DNA of 64,000 bases from a virus: positions 1-64,000 of the IMG/VR virus record IMGVR_UViG_3300032224_001477; one strand, given 5' to 3'. A model generated the notes under the pieces. That model was not told the DNA's origin. It did no database searches and saw only the letters and a list, made by a program, of their open reading frames with translations. Position 1 is the first letter of the stretch. The number at the start of each line of letters is the position of its first letter. The position numbers and the translations under genes were made by a program. Below are positions 38,810-50,900 of this stretch, one piece after another.

Positions 38810-39393
38810 CGAACAAGAGATTATTATGGAGAGCAGATAAAGACTATAAACATTACCAAGAAGGAGACATTAAACTAGGTAAGGATCTTGCTGACTTCGT
38901 ATACAAGCAGATAAAGATCCAGGGTGTGGACGTCCAAAATCTTGGCAAGAAAAGCAAGACCTATTGGATGACTTGGGATGAGTGCAGTGCTTATTACCAA
39001 AAGCATTGTAACTATGTCATGCCTCACGATTGTGAGTTCGGCCACGAGAACTGTTCCGATAAGCCTAAGGGTATCTGTGTTTATTGCACAGCTATGTTTG
39101 AGCATATGCGGTCACATGAGTCATCGTTGCTTGCCGCATTCCAAGACGAGAGGATCCAGGAGATCCTCGGACCGGAAGAAGTTAACGCATACTACCAACG
39201 TATGACTAACTACGATCCCGATCTAAACAAAGACATCAACAAAAAGCTGTTTGAGAAGAAGTGCATGATTGATCTTCCATCCAGATTCAAAGGTAAAGGC
39301 GAGCAGTTAAAAGAACTGTACGATGCCTTCAAGGGTCCAAGCCCAATGGTCAGGGCTGACGATCCTCCTGAACCACCTTGTAAAGTGTTCTAG
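38806..39393 (+). CDS. Cys-rich hypothetical protein, 195 residues
   Basis: Contains CEFGHENCSDKPKGICVYC and a cluster of His/Cys near residues 60-90 that could bind zinc, then helices (LLAAFQDERIQEILGPEE). Last gene of the plus-strand belt; overlaps the convergent 450-residue gene by 4 bases. Unknown function. Confidence 0.5.
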   Translation: MTNKRLLWRADKDYKHYQEGDIKLGKDLADFVYKQIKIQGVDVQNLGKKSKTYWMTWDECSAYYQKHCNYVMPHDCEFGHENCSDKPKGICVYCTAMFEHMRSHESSLLAAFQDERIQEILGPEEVNAYYQRMTNYDPDLNKDINKKLFEKKCMIDLPSRFKGKGEQLKELYDAFKGPSPMVRADDPPEPPCKVF

Positions 39394-40742
39394 AGAAGCC
39401 TGCCCGACGGCGAGCGTCTTGATCCCCCACCTGCCATGGTGCCAAATCTTCCCGTGTTCACAAAGAAACGTGGAGGGGGTCGGACGTTCGCCGTTGTGGT
39501 GGATGAGGGGCTCATGCCGTCCTCATCATCTTCATTTTTTTTACGTGGTTTAAAGTCGGGGATATTACCGGCAGACTGAACTCGATTGGCTTGCTTAGCT
39601 GCCAGCTCGGCAATCATCCCTTGTGTGTCGGGGTTGCTCAGGAAGGACATGATGTCTGGCTCCGAGGCTTTGTCTTGAATCCCAATGGGGGCTTTAACTG
39701 CCTGCTCTGCCATTGCTACGGATTCCTTAGCGGAAGGTTTGTAAGTATCGGCCGATGGCTTGGGTTCAGGAGTCTTATTGATTTGCTCCTGCTGTCTCCT
39801 GCTCAGCTCTTCAAAAGCCTTTTGGAAGTTACCCTCGGTAGCGTCCATACCTTTTTCTTTAAGCCAGTTGCTAGCTTCTTCAATCCCGATAGAAGGCACG
39901 TTCTTTGTGGGCTGCTCCGGCCCCGCTGACTTTGCGTTAGCTACTGCCGTAGGCTCTTCAGACTTTAAGATACCCATAGCGTCCATAGCTTTGTCGCCAA
40001 CCATTGGTAGTAAAGTGCCACCAGCAAAAGCCCCAATCCCCGGCGCCCCCACTCTGCCTCCTAACGCCGCACCAACTTTTGAACCGATACCAACCAGCGC
40101 GGTGTTTACCGCCTGACGAGCCAGCTTTTTATTTGACTCAGGTTTATCCAGGGCCTCCGTGAAAGACTGTCCCTTATCCATATCTGACTTCATCTCCCAT
40201 GCTCTACTGACAGCTGGAAATGCAGCATACGCAGTCGCCATTTTATTATTCAACACCGCCTTACCTATCTTAGAACCCGAGGCTTTTCCTAAACCCTTAC
40301 CTGTTGCCTCCCCAAGATTTTTAAATTCTTGCCCCAGGCCCTGCACATATTTTCCAAAAGGTCCCGCTTCTTTAGCCGCACCGGCCGCCGCCTTACCGGC
40401 TGTATCCGCTGCCGCTTTGCCAACCGCAGTCGCTTCAGCCGTAACCGCGTCCTTTGTAGCTTTGGCCGCAGGGTTAGTGGCTACGGACTTTAACTTGGCG
40501 CCTTTGGCTTTAGGTGCGGTAGTTTCAACAGGCGCAGATCCCTCAACCTTTGGAACGCTTTGAGTTGGGTTCTTGCCTGCCCACCCAGCAGGAAGCTGAG
40601 CTTCAACTTCTTGTAGCGCACCCTTCTCAAGCAAGTCACCCAAACGGGTTTGTGTTTCCGGGGGCTGCGTCTTCAACCACTCTCTTATCTGGGTTACTTT
40701 ATCTACCTTAACCGAGGGCTTGGTTTTAATCTTTGGCGCCAT
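39390..40742 (-). CDS. Ala/Gly/Lys-rich virion-associated protein, 450 residues
   Basis: A low-complexity N-terminal half rich in Ala, Lys and Thr (TNPAAKATKDAVTAEATAVG), a Gly/Ala hydrophobic middle (ALGGRVGAPGIGAFAGGTLL) and a Pro/Ser-rich end. Such composition occurs in internal virion or DNA-ejection proteins, and it is in the late operon with the lysin. ATG with AAGGAG 12 bases behind a TAAAAA -10-like hexamer. Confidence 0.5.
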   Translation of the reverse strand: MAPKIKTKPSVKVDKVTQIREWLKTQPPETQTRLGDLLEKGALQEVEAQLPAGWAGKNPTQSVPKVEGSAPVETTAPKAKGAKLKSVATNPAAKATKDAVTAEATAVGKAAADTAGKAAAGAAKEAGPFGKYVQGLGQEFKNLGEATGKGLGKASGSKIGKAVLNNKMATAYAAFPAVSRAWEMKSDMDKGQSFTEALDKPESNKKLARQAVNTALVGIGSKVGAALGGRVGAPGIGAFAGGTLLPMVGDKAMDAMGILKSEEPTAVANAKSAGPEQPTKNVPSIGIEEASNWLKEKGMDATEGNFQKAFEELSRRQQEQINKTPEPKPSADTYKPSAKESVAMAEQAVKAPIGIQDKASEPDIMSFLSNPDTQGMIAELAAKQANRVQSAGNIPDFKPRKKNEDDEDGMSPSSTTTANVRPPPRFFVNTGRFGTMAGGGSRRSPSGRLL

Positions 40743-40754
40743 ATGTATTACTCC

Positions 40755-40782
40755 TTTTTAGCTACTGTCAACCATTAGTCAA
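40755..40782 (-). promoter_or_regulatory. Promoter-like signal for the 450-residue gene
   Basis: Minus strand TTGACT (40782-40777), spacer of 16 with GACAGTA at the shared offset, TAAAAA (40760-40755), 12 bases to ATG 40742. A ribosome site is present, unlike most copies. Confidence 0.5.
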
Positions 40783-40784
40783 TA

Positions 40785-40931
40785 TTATCGCTTGCCTAGC
40801 CCTCGGCGGGCTCTTGCTTGAAACTCTTTCTTTCCGTATTTCTTACGACCGATCCAGGCAGCCAGGGCTCTTGGATCCTGTGCCCCCTGCTTATCCAGCT
40901 TGTTGACCAGCTTCTTATACTTGGAAATCAT
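40785..40931 (-). CDS. Small basic protein, 48 residues
   Basis: MISKYKKLVNKLDKQGAQDP then ALAAWIGRKKYGKKEFQARA: a pattern seen in small phage proteins (often annotated hypothetical) near virion genes. The start overlaps the previous stop. Likely real; role unknown. Confidence 0.6.
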   Translation of the reverse strand: MISKYKKLVNKLDKQGAQDPRALAAWIGRKKYGKKEFQARARRGLGKR

Positions 40932-41092
40932 TTTTGTTTTTGCTCCTTCTCCCATTGATCATCATCACCGTCATCGTCTTTATCTTTAAAGGCCCAAGGC
41001 ATACGACTGCCCGGGTGCTTGGAAAGAAGCCAGTCAGTTTCTGGATGCTCTTCACGGGCAATCTGTCTTGGCTTTCTTTTCTTACCGGCCAT
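40928..41092 (-). CDS. Small acidic protein, 54 residues
   Basis: Basic start (MAGKKRKPRQIAREEHPETD) and an Asp-rich end (KDKDDDGDDDQWEKE). Coupled to both neighbours. Might be a small virion or lysis partner; unknown. Confidence 0.5.
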   Translation of the reverse strand: MAGKKRKPRQIAREEHPETDWLLSKHPGSRMPWAFKDKDDDGDDDQWEKEQKQK

Positions 41093-41094
41093 GA

Positions 41095-41898
41095 CTACCC
41101 GTTAAAGAACCCTGGGAACTTATATTTAATTGGCTGTTGATAATCGAAGGTTGGTTTGTTCAGACTGTTAGCGTAGTCAGCGAGCATCATGTTGGTCGCG
41201 TTCGACCCAGCTGAATCCCCTGCCCCAGCAAATCCCTCAAGCAATCCGGCTATGCCACCCATGATATCTAACCCCGAGCTAGTAGAACTCCCCGCCACTG
41301 CCCCGGCGCCCATACCCTTCCCCATCAATGCGCCTCGACTTGGGCTGTTCGAAGACATGAGGTCTTCTTTTTTTAAGGAGAACCCAGGCTCTAAGGGTTG
41401 ACTGGCGGCCTGATTGCCTACGGGCATTGAAGACTTAATCTCTGGAAGCAGGCGATCAACGCTCTTCATTGCGCCCATGATAGAGTTTGAATATTCTCGG
41501 GGGTTGGTTGTAGCGTACCCAGAGGTGGCTAAGGCGTTGGCAAAACCCGCAGGGTCTGCTTGCCCGCGAACATTTTTGTACCTGTCTGTAGATAAGAACT
41601 TGGTGTACTCATCTGCGTATTGGTTGAAGTCATTAAACTTTTTGAAGTCGGCTTCAGTGTTAATCACCTTGCCGTTAACGGTTTCTTTTGTCGGCATCCG
41701 CACGGACGGCCCGCCCTTCCACTCTTTAATCCCGCCGAAATTATTTGCTGCCTTCGCAAGCTTGCTTGTCCCCCAACCAGATTCCATAGCCCACTGCGCC
41801 ATGACCGCATTACTTGGGACACCTAATCTTGCGGCTACGCGTTCGGCAGGGACAACTGCTGCTTTGATAAAGTCGATCTGTTCTTGTCTTGTAGCCAT
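41095..41898 (-). CDS. Peptidoglycan hydrolase, glucosaminidase/FlgJ-like, 267 residues
   Basis: Residues 10-150 match the mannosyl-glycoprotein endo-beta-N-acetylglucosaminidase domain: AVMAQWAMESGWGTSKLAKA with Glu39 as likely catalytic acid, then NNFGGIKEWKG and YADEYTKFLSTDRYKNV. A C-terminal Ser/Gly-rich region and a NKPTFDYQQPIKYKFPG tail follow. It lies in the late virion operon next to the giant protein, so it may be virion-bound and open the cell wall at entry, or be the endolysin. No holin is adjacent. Starts 8 bases behind a strong leaderless-type promoter. Confidence 0.8.
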   Translation of the reverse strand: MATRQEQIDFIKAAVVPAERVAARLGVPSNAVMAQWAMESGWGTSKLAKAANNFGGIKEWKGGPSVRMPTKETVNGKVINTEADFKKFNDFNQYADEYTKFLSTDRYKNVRGQADPAGFANALATSGYATTNPREYSNSIMGAMKSVDRLLPEIKSSMPVGNQAASQPLEPGFSLKKEDLMSSNSPSRGALMGKGMGAGAVAGSSTSSGLDIMGGIAGLLEGFAGAGDSAGSNATNMMLADYANSLNKPTFDYQQPIKYKFPGFFNG

Positions 41899-41906
41899 AT
41901 ATTTAT

Positions 41907-41934
41907 ATTCTAATTACTTACGTTTTGTGGTCAA
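41907..41934 (-). promoter_or_regulatory. Leaderless-type promoter for the lysin gene
   Basis: Minus strand TTGACC (41934-41929), 16-base spacer with GTAAGTA near the shared offset, TAGAAT (41912-41907), 8 bases to ATG 41898. No ribosome site. The downstream half is AT-rich. Confidence 0.6.
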
Positions 41935-41939
41935 TAATC

Positions 41940-44900
41940 CTACAGCTTTACACCTTGCCGGATTAGCTCCGGTGTCAGCTGTGCCTTTGCAGTAGCGGTT
42001 GCTTTTTGCCCCAGCTTGGTCAAATAATCGTCTAACTGTTCGGTGCTCATGCGCTTCGCCATTGAGAAGAACGAAGGACTACGAACAACCTGGGCGATAA
42101 CCTTTCCTCGTAGCTCTCTAAATCTATAGAACTGCTCGTCATTAAGCGGGTAGTTTTGAACTGTCTGTCCTCTTCGAGCGTCTGGGATAAAGGCTTTCTT
42201 GGCTGACAACAGTTTGAAGAGAGGGTCTGCTTCAGAAGTATTGATAAACCTCTGTAAGAACAGCAACCTCTCCGGCCCTGCGGGAGCATTAACCACCTCA
42301 CCCAATACATTGAGTTGCGGCTGCCCAGTCATGCTCTTCAAGATCGGCACTTTGTTAAACAACCATTTACCCACAAAGCTTGTCTGTTGTTGCGGAATGG
42401 GTTCAAAGACTTGATCCGCTTGCTTAATAATGTTGGGCACTGCGTTGCCGACCGCACCCGAAAAGAAGTTCTGTGCGGCCGATACGTCCTGACCTTCAGA
42501 AGTTCCGTCCAGCATCTTAAACAAGTTGGACAACCCCTGCAGGAATGATTGATTGAAGGGCACCTGAATGGTAGCGAGCGCGGCCGATGTAAGCTTTTCA
42601 CCCATGTCTTTTTCACGACCCCTCGGATAGTTTGAGGTATCAAACCACGTTCCAACAATCGCCAATGGGATTGCTAGCGGGGTGGACAGATAGCTAACTT
42701 TAACGCTATTGCCACCAAAGGAGAATGAGTACGGTACGTAACCAGCTTCGCGTGCCTGCTTTCTAGCTGCAGGATCTGAAGGTCCACCACCAGTGATATT
42801 AAAGCCGTCATCCTGTCCGTCGTCGTCCTTATCTTTTAGCATGTTAGACAAGCCAGCCAACACAAGCATGCCGGCTGTACCAAGAGTTGCTTGAATAGCG
42901 TAAAGGCTGCCCTGCTCGATCAGCTTGATTTGTTCCAACTGTTCTACCGACTTAGCCAGCCCACTTGTCTTTTTTGTGCCGGCCTTACCCCAAGCCAGGA
43001 AGGCTCGGTACGCACCGATCGGAGTATAGTTGATGCTTTCGTTGGTAACATTTGAAACGATCTTGGTGAAAGGAACAAATAGCGGACCGAGAATTGGATG
43101 CTGTTGAGAGAATGTTCCAATACATTTGGCTATGTTGCCAAGCACTCCATACGGCGCGTTATTATATGTGGCGTACAAAGATAGATCTTCGGCCCGGCGC
43201 ATAATCGAAGCTCTCTCAGGATCTTTGAGTATTGCTTGATCCCTGAGTTCATATACTCGCTTCGTAAACTCTGCAGTGCCTGGCTTCAAACCCTCATCGT
43301 TGATGGCCACATTTGTAGCGTAAGCAACGAAATTGTCTGTTTGATTAAGAAGCCGAGCCGCCTCTTCTTCAGGCGACAACTTGGTAAGCCCATTCTCAAC
43401 ATTCTCGATTGCCTGGATCTGGGCTTGGATAGCTGCAAAACCTTCCAGTGCAGAACGGCCGAACAATGCGTCCGAAGCTGCCATAATTCGGAAAATATAC
43501 TTACCCTTGGACAGCACCTTTTTCATGAGGGTGTCTGTATCCATTGATTCAAGAGCATTGATACTAGCTTCATCCACGTACTTACCATTTGTTCTTAGGT
43601 TGATGTCTCCGTGAAGTAGGATTCCTTTAGCTTCTGCAAAAGCAATGGTGTGCATGGATGCCAAGAATGTTTTGTATCCTAGGGCCATGTACTTTGCGGC
43701 CAGCAGAGGGTTGCCTCTGGCTGTAGCTGCAGCCAACGAGTAAGTTGCAATATCCGCGATTGACTTAAAGGCCGTCGAGACAAAGTTCATCCAGAAAGTT
43801 GCTGGGCCTGAAAGCATGGACATGTACCAGTAAGCGGAGATCTGAGGGAGGGCATCAGACTTTGTCGCTCCGTGAAGAACTCTGAGCGCCTCTTGGAACT
43901 TTCTATCCTTCTGGAAGCCATCAGGTAATTCAGCTGCCTCTTCCATCATGCGCCTTAGGGTTTCGGCCGTGTTCACATCAAAAGATGGGAACTTACCAAG
44001 ACTGTCGATGCTTGAAAGAACCACCTCCTCGTTGATTGCACCTAAGGCAGCCAACTCAAGAATCTTCCTTGCGTCTCCCGCAATCGCATTCTCCAGGGTG
44101 TTGCCCGTCCGAGAGATTGGCGGCTTAACCACTTCGTGCATTTCGCTAAGCAATTGCTCAATGCGTTCAGACTTTAGCTCGGGGATGGTCATGCCCGCAC
44201 GGTTCACAATCTTTCTTCCAAGCGTACGACCACGAAGACTTAAAGCTTTTCCAAGCTGGGTTTGCATGTTTGCTTTCACCATGTCCGCCAACTCTTGAAA
44301 CCTAAGCGGAGCATTTTCGTAGTCGGGCAACAGCCGGGACAGCACTTTGACTAGGTCTTCCCCACTGAACTGCTCGTAGTGATTCCTGATGATAGTAACG
44401 ATGTCGTCCGCGTTGTTTTCTCGCAGTGCTTGAGAGTAAAGCCTGTTGATCTGTTCGATAAGGCTTTGTACGCCCTTGTCCTTAAGGGTGAGTCCTAGTG
44501 CAACATCCTGAAGCTCCCTGACTTCTTTACGAATTTCTTCGTTTTGGGTGGCTACCCTATCTTTTACACCTCTGCGGGTCTCAGCAAGACGCGTAATGTA
44601 TTCGTTAACCATGCCAGCCGGCGTGTACATCAAGAGTTCTTTTAGAAGTTTGTACCCAATCGATATTGTCTGCCCCATGTTGCGACCGAGATTGGCTATA
44701 TAGGTAAGAAGATCTGATGCTCTTTTGACCTGACCCCTCTCCCTGAAACGACGAATTGCGTAACTGGCGAGCAGAACAATCTGTCGCTGGTTTAATTTGT
44801 AGGGTTGACCCCCAATATCGATATCCTGAGTTTTGTCGGCATCGGGTCCAACCTGCGTTAACCACATTGAAATCTTTTCGGGACTTAACTCATCGAGAAC

Positions 44901-47900
44901 GCCTTCAACTGCCTCGATTGCCCCTTCATCAGCAAGATATGAGAGGTCTGCTTTTTGCGATGCTTTTTCGTAGGTCGGTACACCGTCCTGGTAGATCTCG
45001 GCCGCTCGGGCTGCCGCGGACAAAGGTTGAGCCCCGATCGGTCGGGCTTGATCAATAGCTTCTCCCAAAGAGTTTAACCCAGGAGCTTCAGAGCTTGGCA
45101 CGTTATACGACGGGGGCGCTACGTAATCGGAGTAGAACCGATCGTATACCGTGTTGATCTTGTAATAGGTTTCGTAAAGACTTCTCGCCCTTGGGTCGGA
45201 AGAGTTCTTAAGAGTGCTGAAAAGATTAAATATAGAATCAAGAACCGTACGCAACCACCCAAGGAACGACCTGCGTCGCGCCCTGGAAAAGGTGTCGAGG
45301 TTTCTTACCTGTTGCCTGGACTGTCCCTGGATCAGGTTGGATACACGATCTTGAACCTGAAGGCTGCGGACAAGCTCAAGACTCTCGGTAAACACCTTGG
45401 CGCCCTGACTCTTATCAAGCTCAAGAAGAACTCGGAAGAACTCAGCAACCAGCACTTCATCGCTTTCTTTGGTCTCGGGATAAAGTTCGCCGAGCGCTTG
45501 TTCAACTGAAACCGCTTTCTTGCCCGGCAACTTGACCATGAGCCCGTTGTCTTCTGAGCGAAGGAAGTCCGCTGCCTCACGAACTCTGGTGTTGTAGTAA
45601 GACACCCAAGATACCCCACCATTGGGGAAACGCGCTCGGTATTCTTTTCGGAGCTGTTCGAAGTAAGAAAGATGCGCCACTTCGTGGGTAATAAGTTGGT
45701 CCATCAAAGCCGCGGTAAGGTTGTTGTATGTGTTCCTTGCATCGCCGTCCAAGAATTTAATATCTTTCTGCTGGAAAAGTTTATCTGCCAGAAGTTCTGG
45801 GTTAACAAAGATGGTTGAGTTGATTGGGTCATTTGCGTTTTCGGAACCGCGAACCGTGAACACAGGGTATTTCTCTTTGGTGTTTGAGACGAAGTTGACG
45901 TTCTTTAGACCTCTGCGACGAGCAATAAAGCGAAGGTATTCCATCGCCTTCTCTTGTCTTGGATCCTCGAGGTTAAGAAGGTTTGAATCAAAGCTAACCC
46001 CGGCGTCAGCAAAGCCTGACTCGGTAGCATATTTAGCAGCTCCGGCCACATCGGCCTGAACCTTCTTCATCCTGGAGCGGTCCGCTTGCTTGATGTAAGG
46101 ATCGTTGATCTTGCGCATTTCACTGAGCGCAGCGGCCGAGTTAAACGGAGCACGACTTTCAAAGGCCGGCAGGAGAATGTTAAACAAGAGATCCTTGACC
46201 CGAGTCCTATCGTTTTGTGGGCTGATCAGTTCTTCCGGGGCCAGCGTGCGGTCGAATTTACCAACTGGGTCCAGCAGTTGCTCGATCATCTGCTCGCGGG
46301 TTACGCTATTGAGCCTGTAAATTCTATGAAGAAGATTCGTAATCCGCATCGCAGCGTCGTTCAACGACTCAAGAGGACTGTTTTCCAGAATCGCCAACAT
46401 AGCTTTAGAGAGTGAACCCTTACGCGCTACGTCCGCTACAATTCTATTTAGCTCTTTCCTAGGGTCAGTGCCTTTTGCAATATCCGCACCCGCGGCCTTA
46501 ACCGCAGCCCGGATCTCACTGTCCTTCTCGAGCTCTGTTTGAGCCTCTTGATCGTACAATTCAAGGACGTCCTTAACTTTCTGAGCATCCGAGAACTCCT
46601 GCATATTATTACGTTCAAGTTCCTTAAGAATGCCCTCGTACCTGTCTTGCGCGATTTGACGAAGCACAGGTTCTTGAATGAAAGAGGAAGGAATGCCAGA
46701 TAGTGACCCGAATACTTTGTTAAGCAACGCGCCACTGAGAAAGCCTTTGCCTTTTCCTTTGTCACCGACTTGCGACCCACTTTTGATTTTGATGGTGGGA
46801 AACAGAATATCCAGCTGGGCGTTGCTCTTGCCGTTGTACATGGAAGGACGGTATCCCGAAGTGAATCCAAAGCCTTCACGCATAATGATGTCATGAACAG
46901 CTCTGGGGATGAAAGGCAGGGTGTTGCGGTATGCGGCCATCTTATTGATGAACGCTTCGAACTTTGTCCTGCGTTTGTTTTTGGTTGGTAGTGTTTCATA
47001 TTTGTCTAGCTCCGTAAAATATCCTTCGTTATCGAGGCCAATCTGCGCGTCGTAATCACTGCCCATATCTTCCGGTGTGAGACTAGCTTCAAAGATATCT
47101 TCAACTGGTCTTCCCTCTTTCACCTCCTCTGTTCTGCCTTCAAGTGAAACAAAAGACTTCTCTCTCAACTTCATCGAATCTGCAATCAGACTAACCCGCC
47201 TTGCTAAACCAAGAACTCCGGCATAGCCCTCAACCGACAAGGATGAAACAAACCCGTATAAAGTATTGGTTGGGCGACTTTCGTCTAGGTAGGTACCGCC
47301 AAAAGGCTCTTGAGTCATGCTGTCGTACTGCTTGAAGATCTTTCCAAACAACGCACTTAGTCGTCTTCTATTGTACTCAGCATCCCTATTCCCCCTGGCT
47401 TCCTCGACCTTCAACTCCTCATTGTTTGTCTCGAGCACCTCTGGAGCTCTCTTGCTGCGTATAAGCGCCTCGATAAACACTCTTCGCAGCATCTCACTGT
47501 CCTTTGAATTCTCAGGAGTAGTGACGCTGAGGTTATCTACAAGGCTTCTAACCTCGGTTTCAGACAAGCCACTTTGCTTGGCTCGGGTTAGCAAATGCTC
47601 CAAGGGACGGCCGGAGCGCCCTGCTGCGTTGCGGTTGACCCCTACTTCGTAAGACCAACCCTTTGAAAGATCTTGTTCGTCAATCGGCGTATACACCATT
47701 CCGCTCTTAAAGACATTTACTGCATCTTGAATGATGCGTGGGAGCAGGGCTAGTTCTTCAGAGTCAAACGCTCCCTCGTCAATGGCTCTCTGCAGACGCG
47801 CATCAACATCTTCGAGGAACAGAGAGTTCATGTCTCTCCTGGTGTTCGCAGCCATTGATTCTACCAGACTCTTTTCAATGCTTTCGCGAGTCTTGCCGAA

Positions 47901-50900
47901 TCCATCCAGGTACGATTGAGCTATCGTCTGAAGCAATAGCGTGCGGTTCTTGATGTCGTCATCCGAGAAAGAAACATCATCAAGTGAAAGCGTGTCGACA
48001 TCCGCCCCGCGATCCTCTCTCAACCAGGTGTTGATCTTGTTACCAAGGGCGGCTGCTTGCTCCCTAGTAAGCGCGGAAATCTCTTCAACGGTCATCCTTT
48101 TTGCACCATAGGGCAGCTGACCAAGCCATTCGTTTGTCCTGTGGTTGTATACGCCTGAAACAAAAACGCCGTCCGCGGTCTTATCAAAACTTACGACATT
48201 ACGAAGAACCCTGATGACACTGTCCGACTCCTGCGTCTCTTTCGTGAAGTCCACCACAAAGCCTTCTTTAGCTCCTACGAACTGATTGAGAAGATTCTGA
48301 TGGGCGAGAACCATATCTTGTATGGTTACGTTTTCGGGTAGGTAAATGTACTGACCGAGCTTATCCATATCCCGCGCCACAACCGCCGCGGATTCCAGTC
48401 GTTTGTCTTGAGCTATGATTTTAGATTCTTCGCGTCCTCGGAGTGGGGCTTTATCTCCTAGATACTCATTCGTCATCGGATCTGTAATGCCTGTGACAAT
48501 GGCAAAACCATCCCTTGAGGTGATGTCTGAAGGGTTACCGAATCTTGAAATGTAGGAGATTCTAGGAAGTACCAGCATTCGAACGTACTTTCCTTCCGGA
48601 TCAGCCGCCTTGATGATAGCCGTCTTCTCTGGAGAAATTAACATGTGCAACCTGGCTGACTTAACGGCATTTGCACCTTCAGCTTGTTCCAGGGTCTGGC
48701 TGTATTCATAGCCACCCATCCCACGACTGACCTCACCTGCCCCCTTTTGGCTTTCGAGTTCCGGTATTTGTTCATCCTCAAGGCCCTGCCCATAAGACTT
48801 CTCACCCATAGCCAGTTGCTTATTGGCCGAAGGTTTATCGGTATAGGAAGGTACGGTGTCCCCGACTGTTGATACATTGCCACCGGCTATATTGGCGGCC
48901 GAACCCATGTCATCCGACTTCTGGGTGTAAAAAGCCTTCTGTGCAAAATTGGTTTCTTCCTTAGCTCCGAACTCAACATCGCTGTTAAATTCGTTTTCTT
49001 GAGTCGTGAAGAATGGGTGAAGGAGTCTGTAGAAAAGAGTTGTGAAGTCCCTAGGCAAACCGGCTACGCCATGGGGCTCAGATGTAAATATGCCAAACTT
49101 TGTGGTTATTTCCGTAATAATTAAGGCGCTACCGCTGGTCTCCACCCCGGTAAAGAACCCGGGGTAAGCTCTGACAAATTTGACGGTTTCCGGGTCTGTA
49201 ATTACAACCGGGCTGCCGTGCGAAGGCTTGTTTAATTCGGGCTTTTCCTTCCGCCTCGGCATGCTGGCCCCGAGCTTTTGCGCTACATCAAATGCAAACT
49301 TACTACGCCAGTCTTTACCAGGGAATTTGCCAAGCAGATTGCTTGCTTCCGCCCAACTCAAGTCATTTAGATCCTCAGGGGTTAGCTTTCTCTGTGCTTC
49401 CATCTCGGGACCCTCGTAAACGTTGATCGAGGTTGTCGGCAGCATGACGTCTGTGTCGGTAACGACGTTCGTGCCCTTGGCGTTCGCAATGAATTTGTTC
49501 CTAAACGAAAACGGAAGCGCCCGCATGACGTTCCTGGCTTTGTCCATCAGATAAAGCATGTTCTCTTTGAACACAACGCCCGGGAACTCTTGAATCTCGA
49601 TCGCGTTTGCTGGGGTAAAGATAGCTGCGGCAGGAGCTTCTTCACCGACTACCTCTCCATTCTTAAACAACTGAACATTGTCGGGTCTTAAGGGCGCTCC
49701 ACCTGCCCTACTGTCTTCGGCCTCGTAAACTTCGAATGTAGTTTGAACTGATTGCGGACTATAGACCTGGCTTCTTAGTTTTGGATCTTGATCAATAAAC
49801 TTTAAAGACCAACCCTCTTGACTCTCCCATGCGGCACGACCCCCGGGGGTCCGCAAGTCGGGAGTAACAACAGAAGTCACTACGTATTTCGTGGGGTCGT
49901 TCTCAAAACTGATCACATCTCCCACTCTTGCAAAAGCTCTGCGTGTAGTGCTCTTTCTCCTGCCGTCCTGAATTAATTGTAGGGTAGTTGTTCCATTCGG
50001 GTATCTGTCTTGCAGATCCTGTCGCAATCCTTCTTTCGGCACAGGGTACCGCATTGGTACTTTTGCAGGTTGGGCCTCATTGGTTGGTCTGGGTGAGTCG
50101 GTAAAAGGCAGGAAGATATCTAAGTTCGCAAGATTTCCGGCTCGTGGGTCTCTTGCGATAGCTTTTGCCAGCATCTGCATGTACGTGCCAGGGAAGTTCA
50201 AGGACCATGGGTTTTGCTCCCGCACAGCCAGATACATCTTTGCTAGAATATTCTGGTCTTCTGCGTAGCCCTTAACAATTTCAAGCGCTGACTTTACAAG
50301 GTATTGAGCATCCCTGGTTATCTTAGCTCCCGGCTTTACGGAATTCACCGCATAGATGGCTTCCTGCAGGGTCGTAATCTGCTCAGGAGTCAGAGGCCGA
50401 AGAGCTGGGGTAGCGCTTCTACCCATCCTGCGCTCCTCGTTATCCAGAATTACTTCTTGTGCGTACTTGGCTATGTCGAGAGGAGGCGGTGGAACAAATC
50501 TCTTTTTCGGGTCGTTAATCGCTCTTGGATCAACTGAATAGATTTGGTTCATGTAGCTGGACCGGGCCTGACTCTTCTTGGCTTCAGTCATCTCCTCTGT
50601 GGGAGCCATACCGACCCAGTCTGAATCCTGCCGACCCAACCCGTTCATCTCATTCATGTAATCCGTGCGTACGCCGTATACTCGTAGCGAACCATCAAGA
50701 GGATTAACCAGGGAGTTAAGAACCGCGTTTAGCTCCTGCACAGAAGCCTTAACCCATTCCGGTGAGTTCTTAATAACAATACCCATGTCGGGATTCTTCG
50801 ATATCGCTTCCGAAATTCTAGATACCCCAGACTCAAGCCAAACAATACGTTGAGCCCTTATCTTATTTTGCATTTCGCCGTACTGAAGGGTGACCTCGCG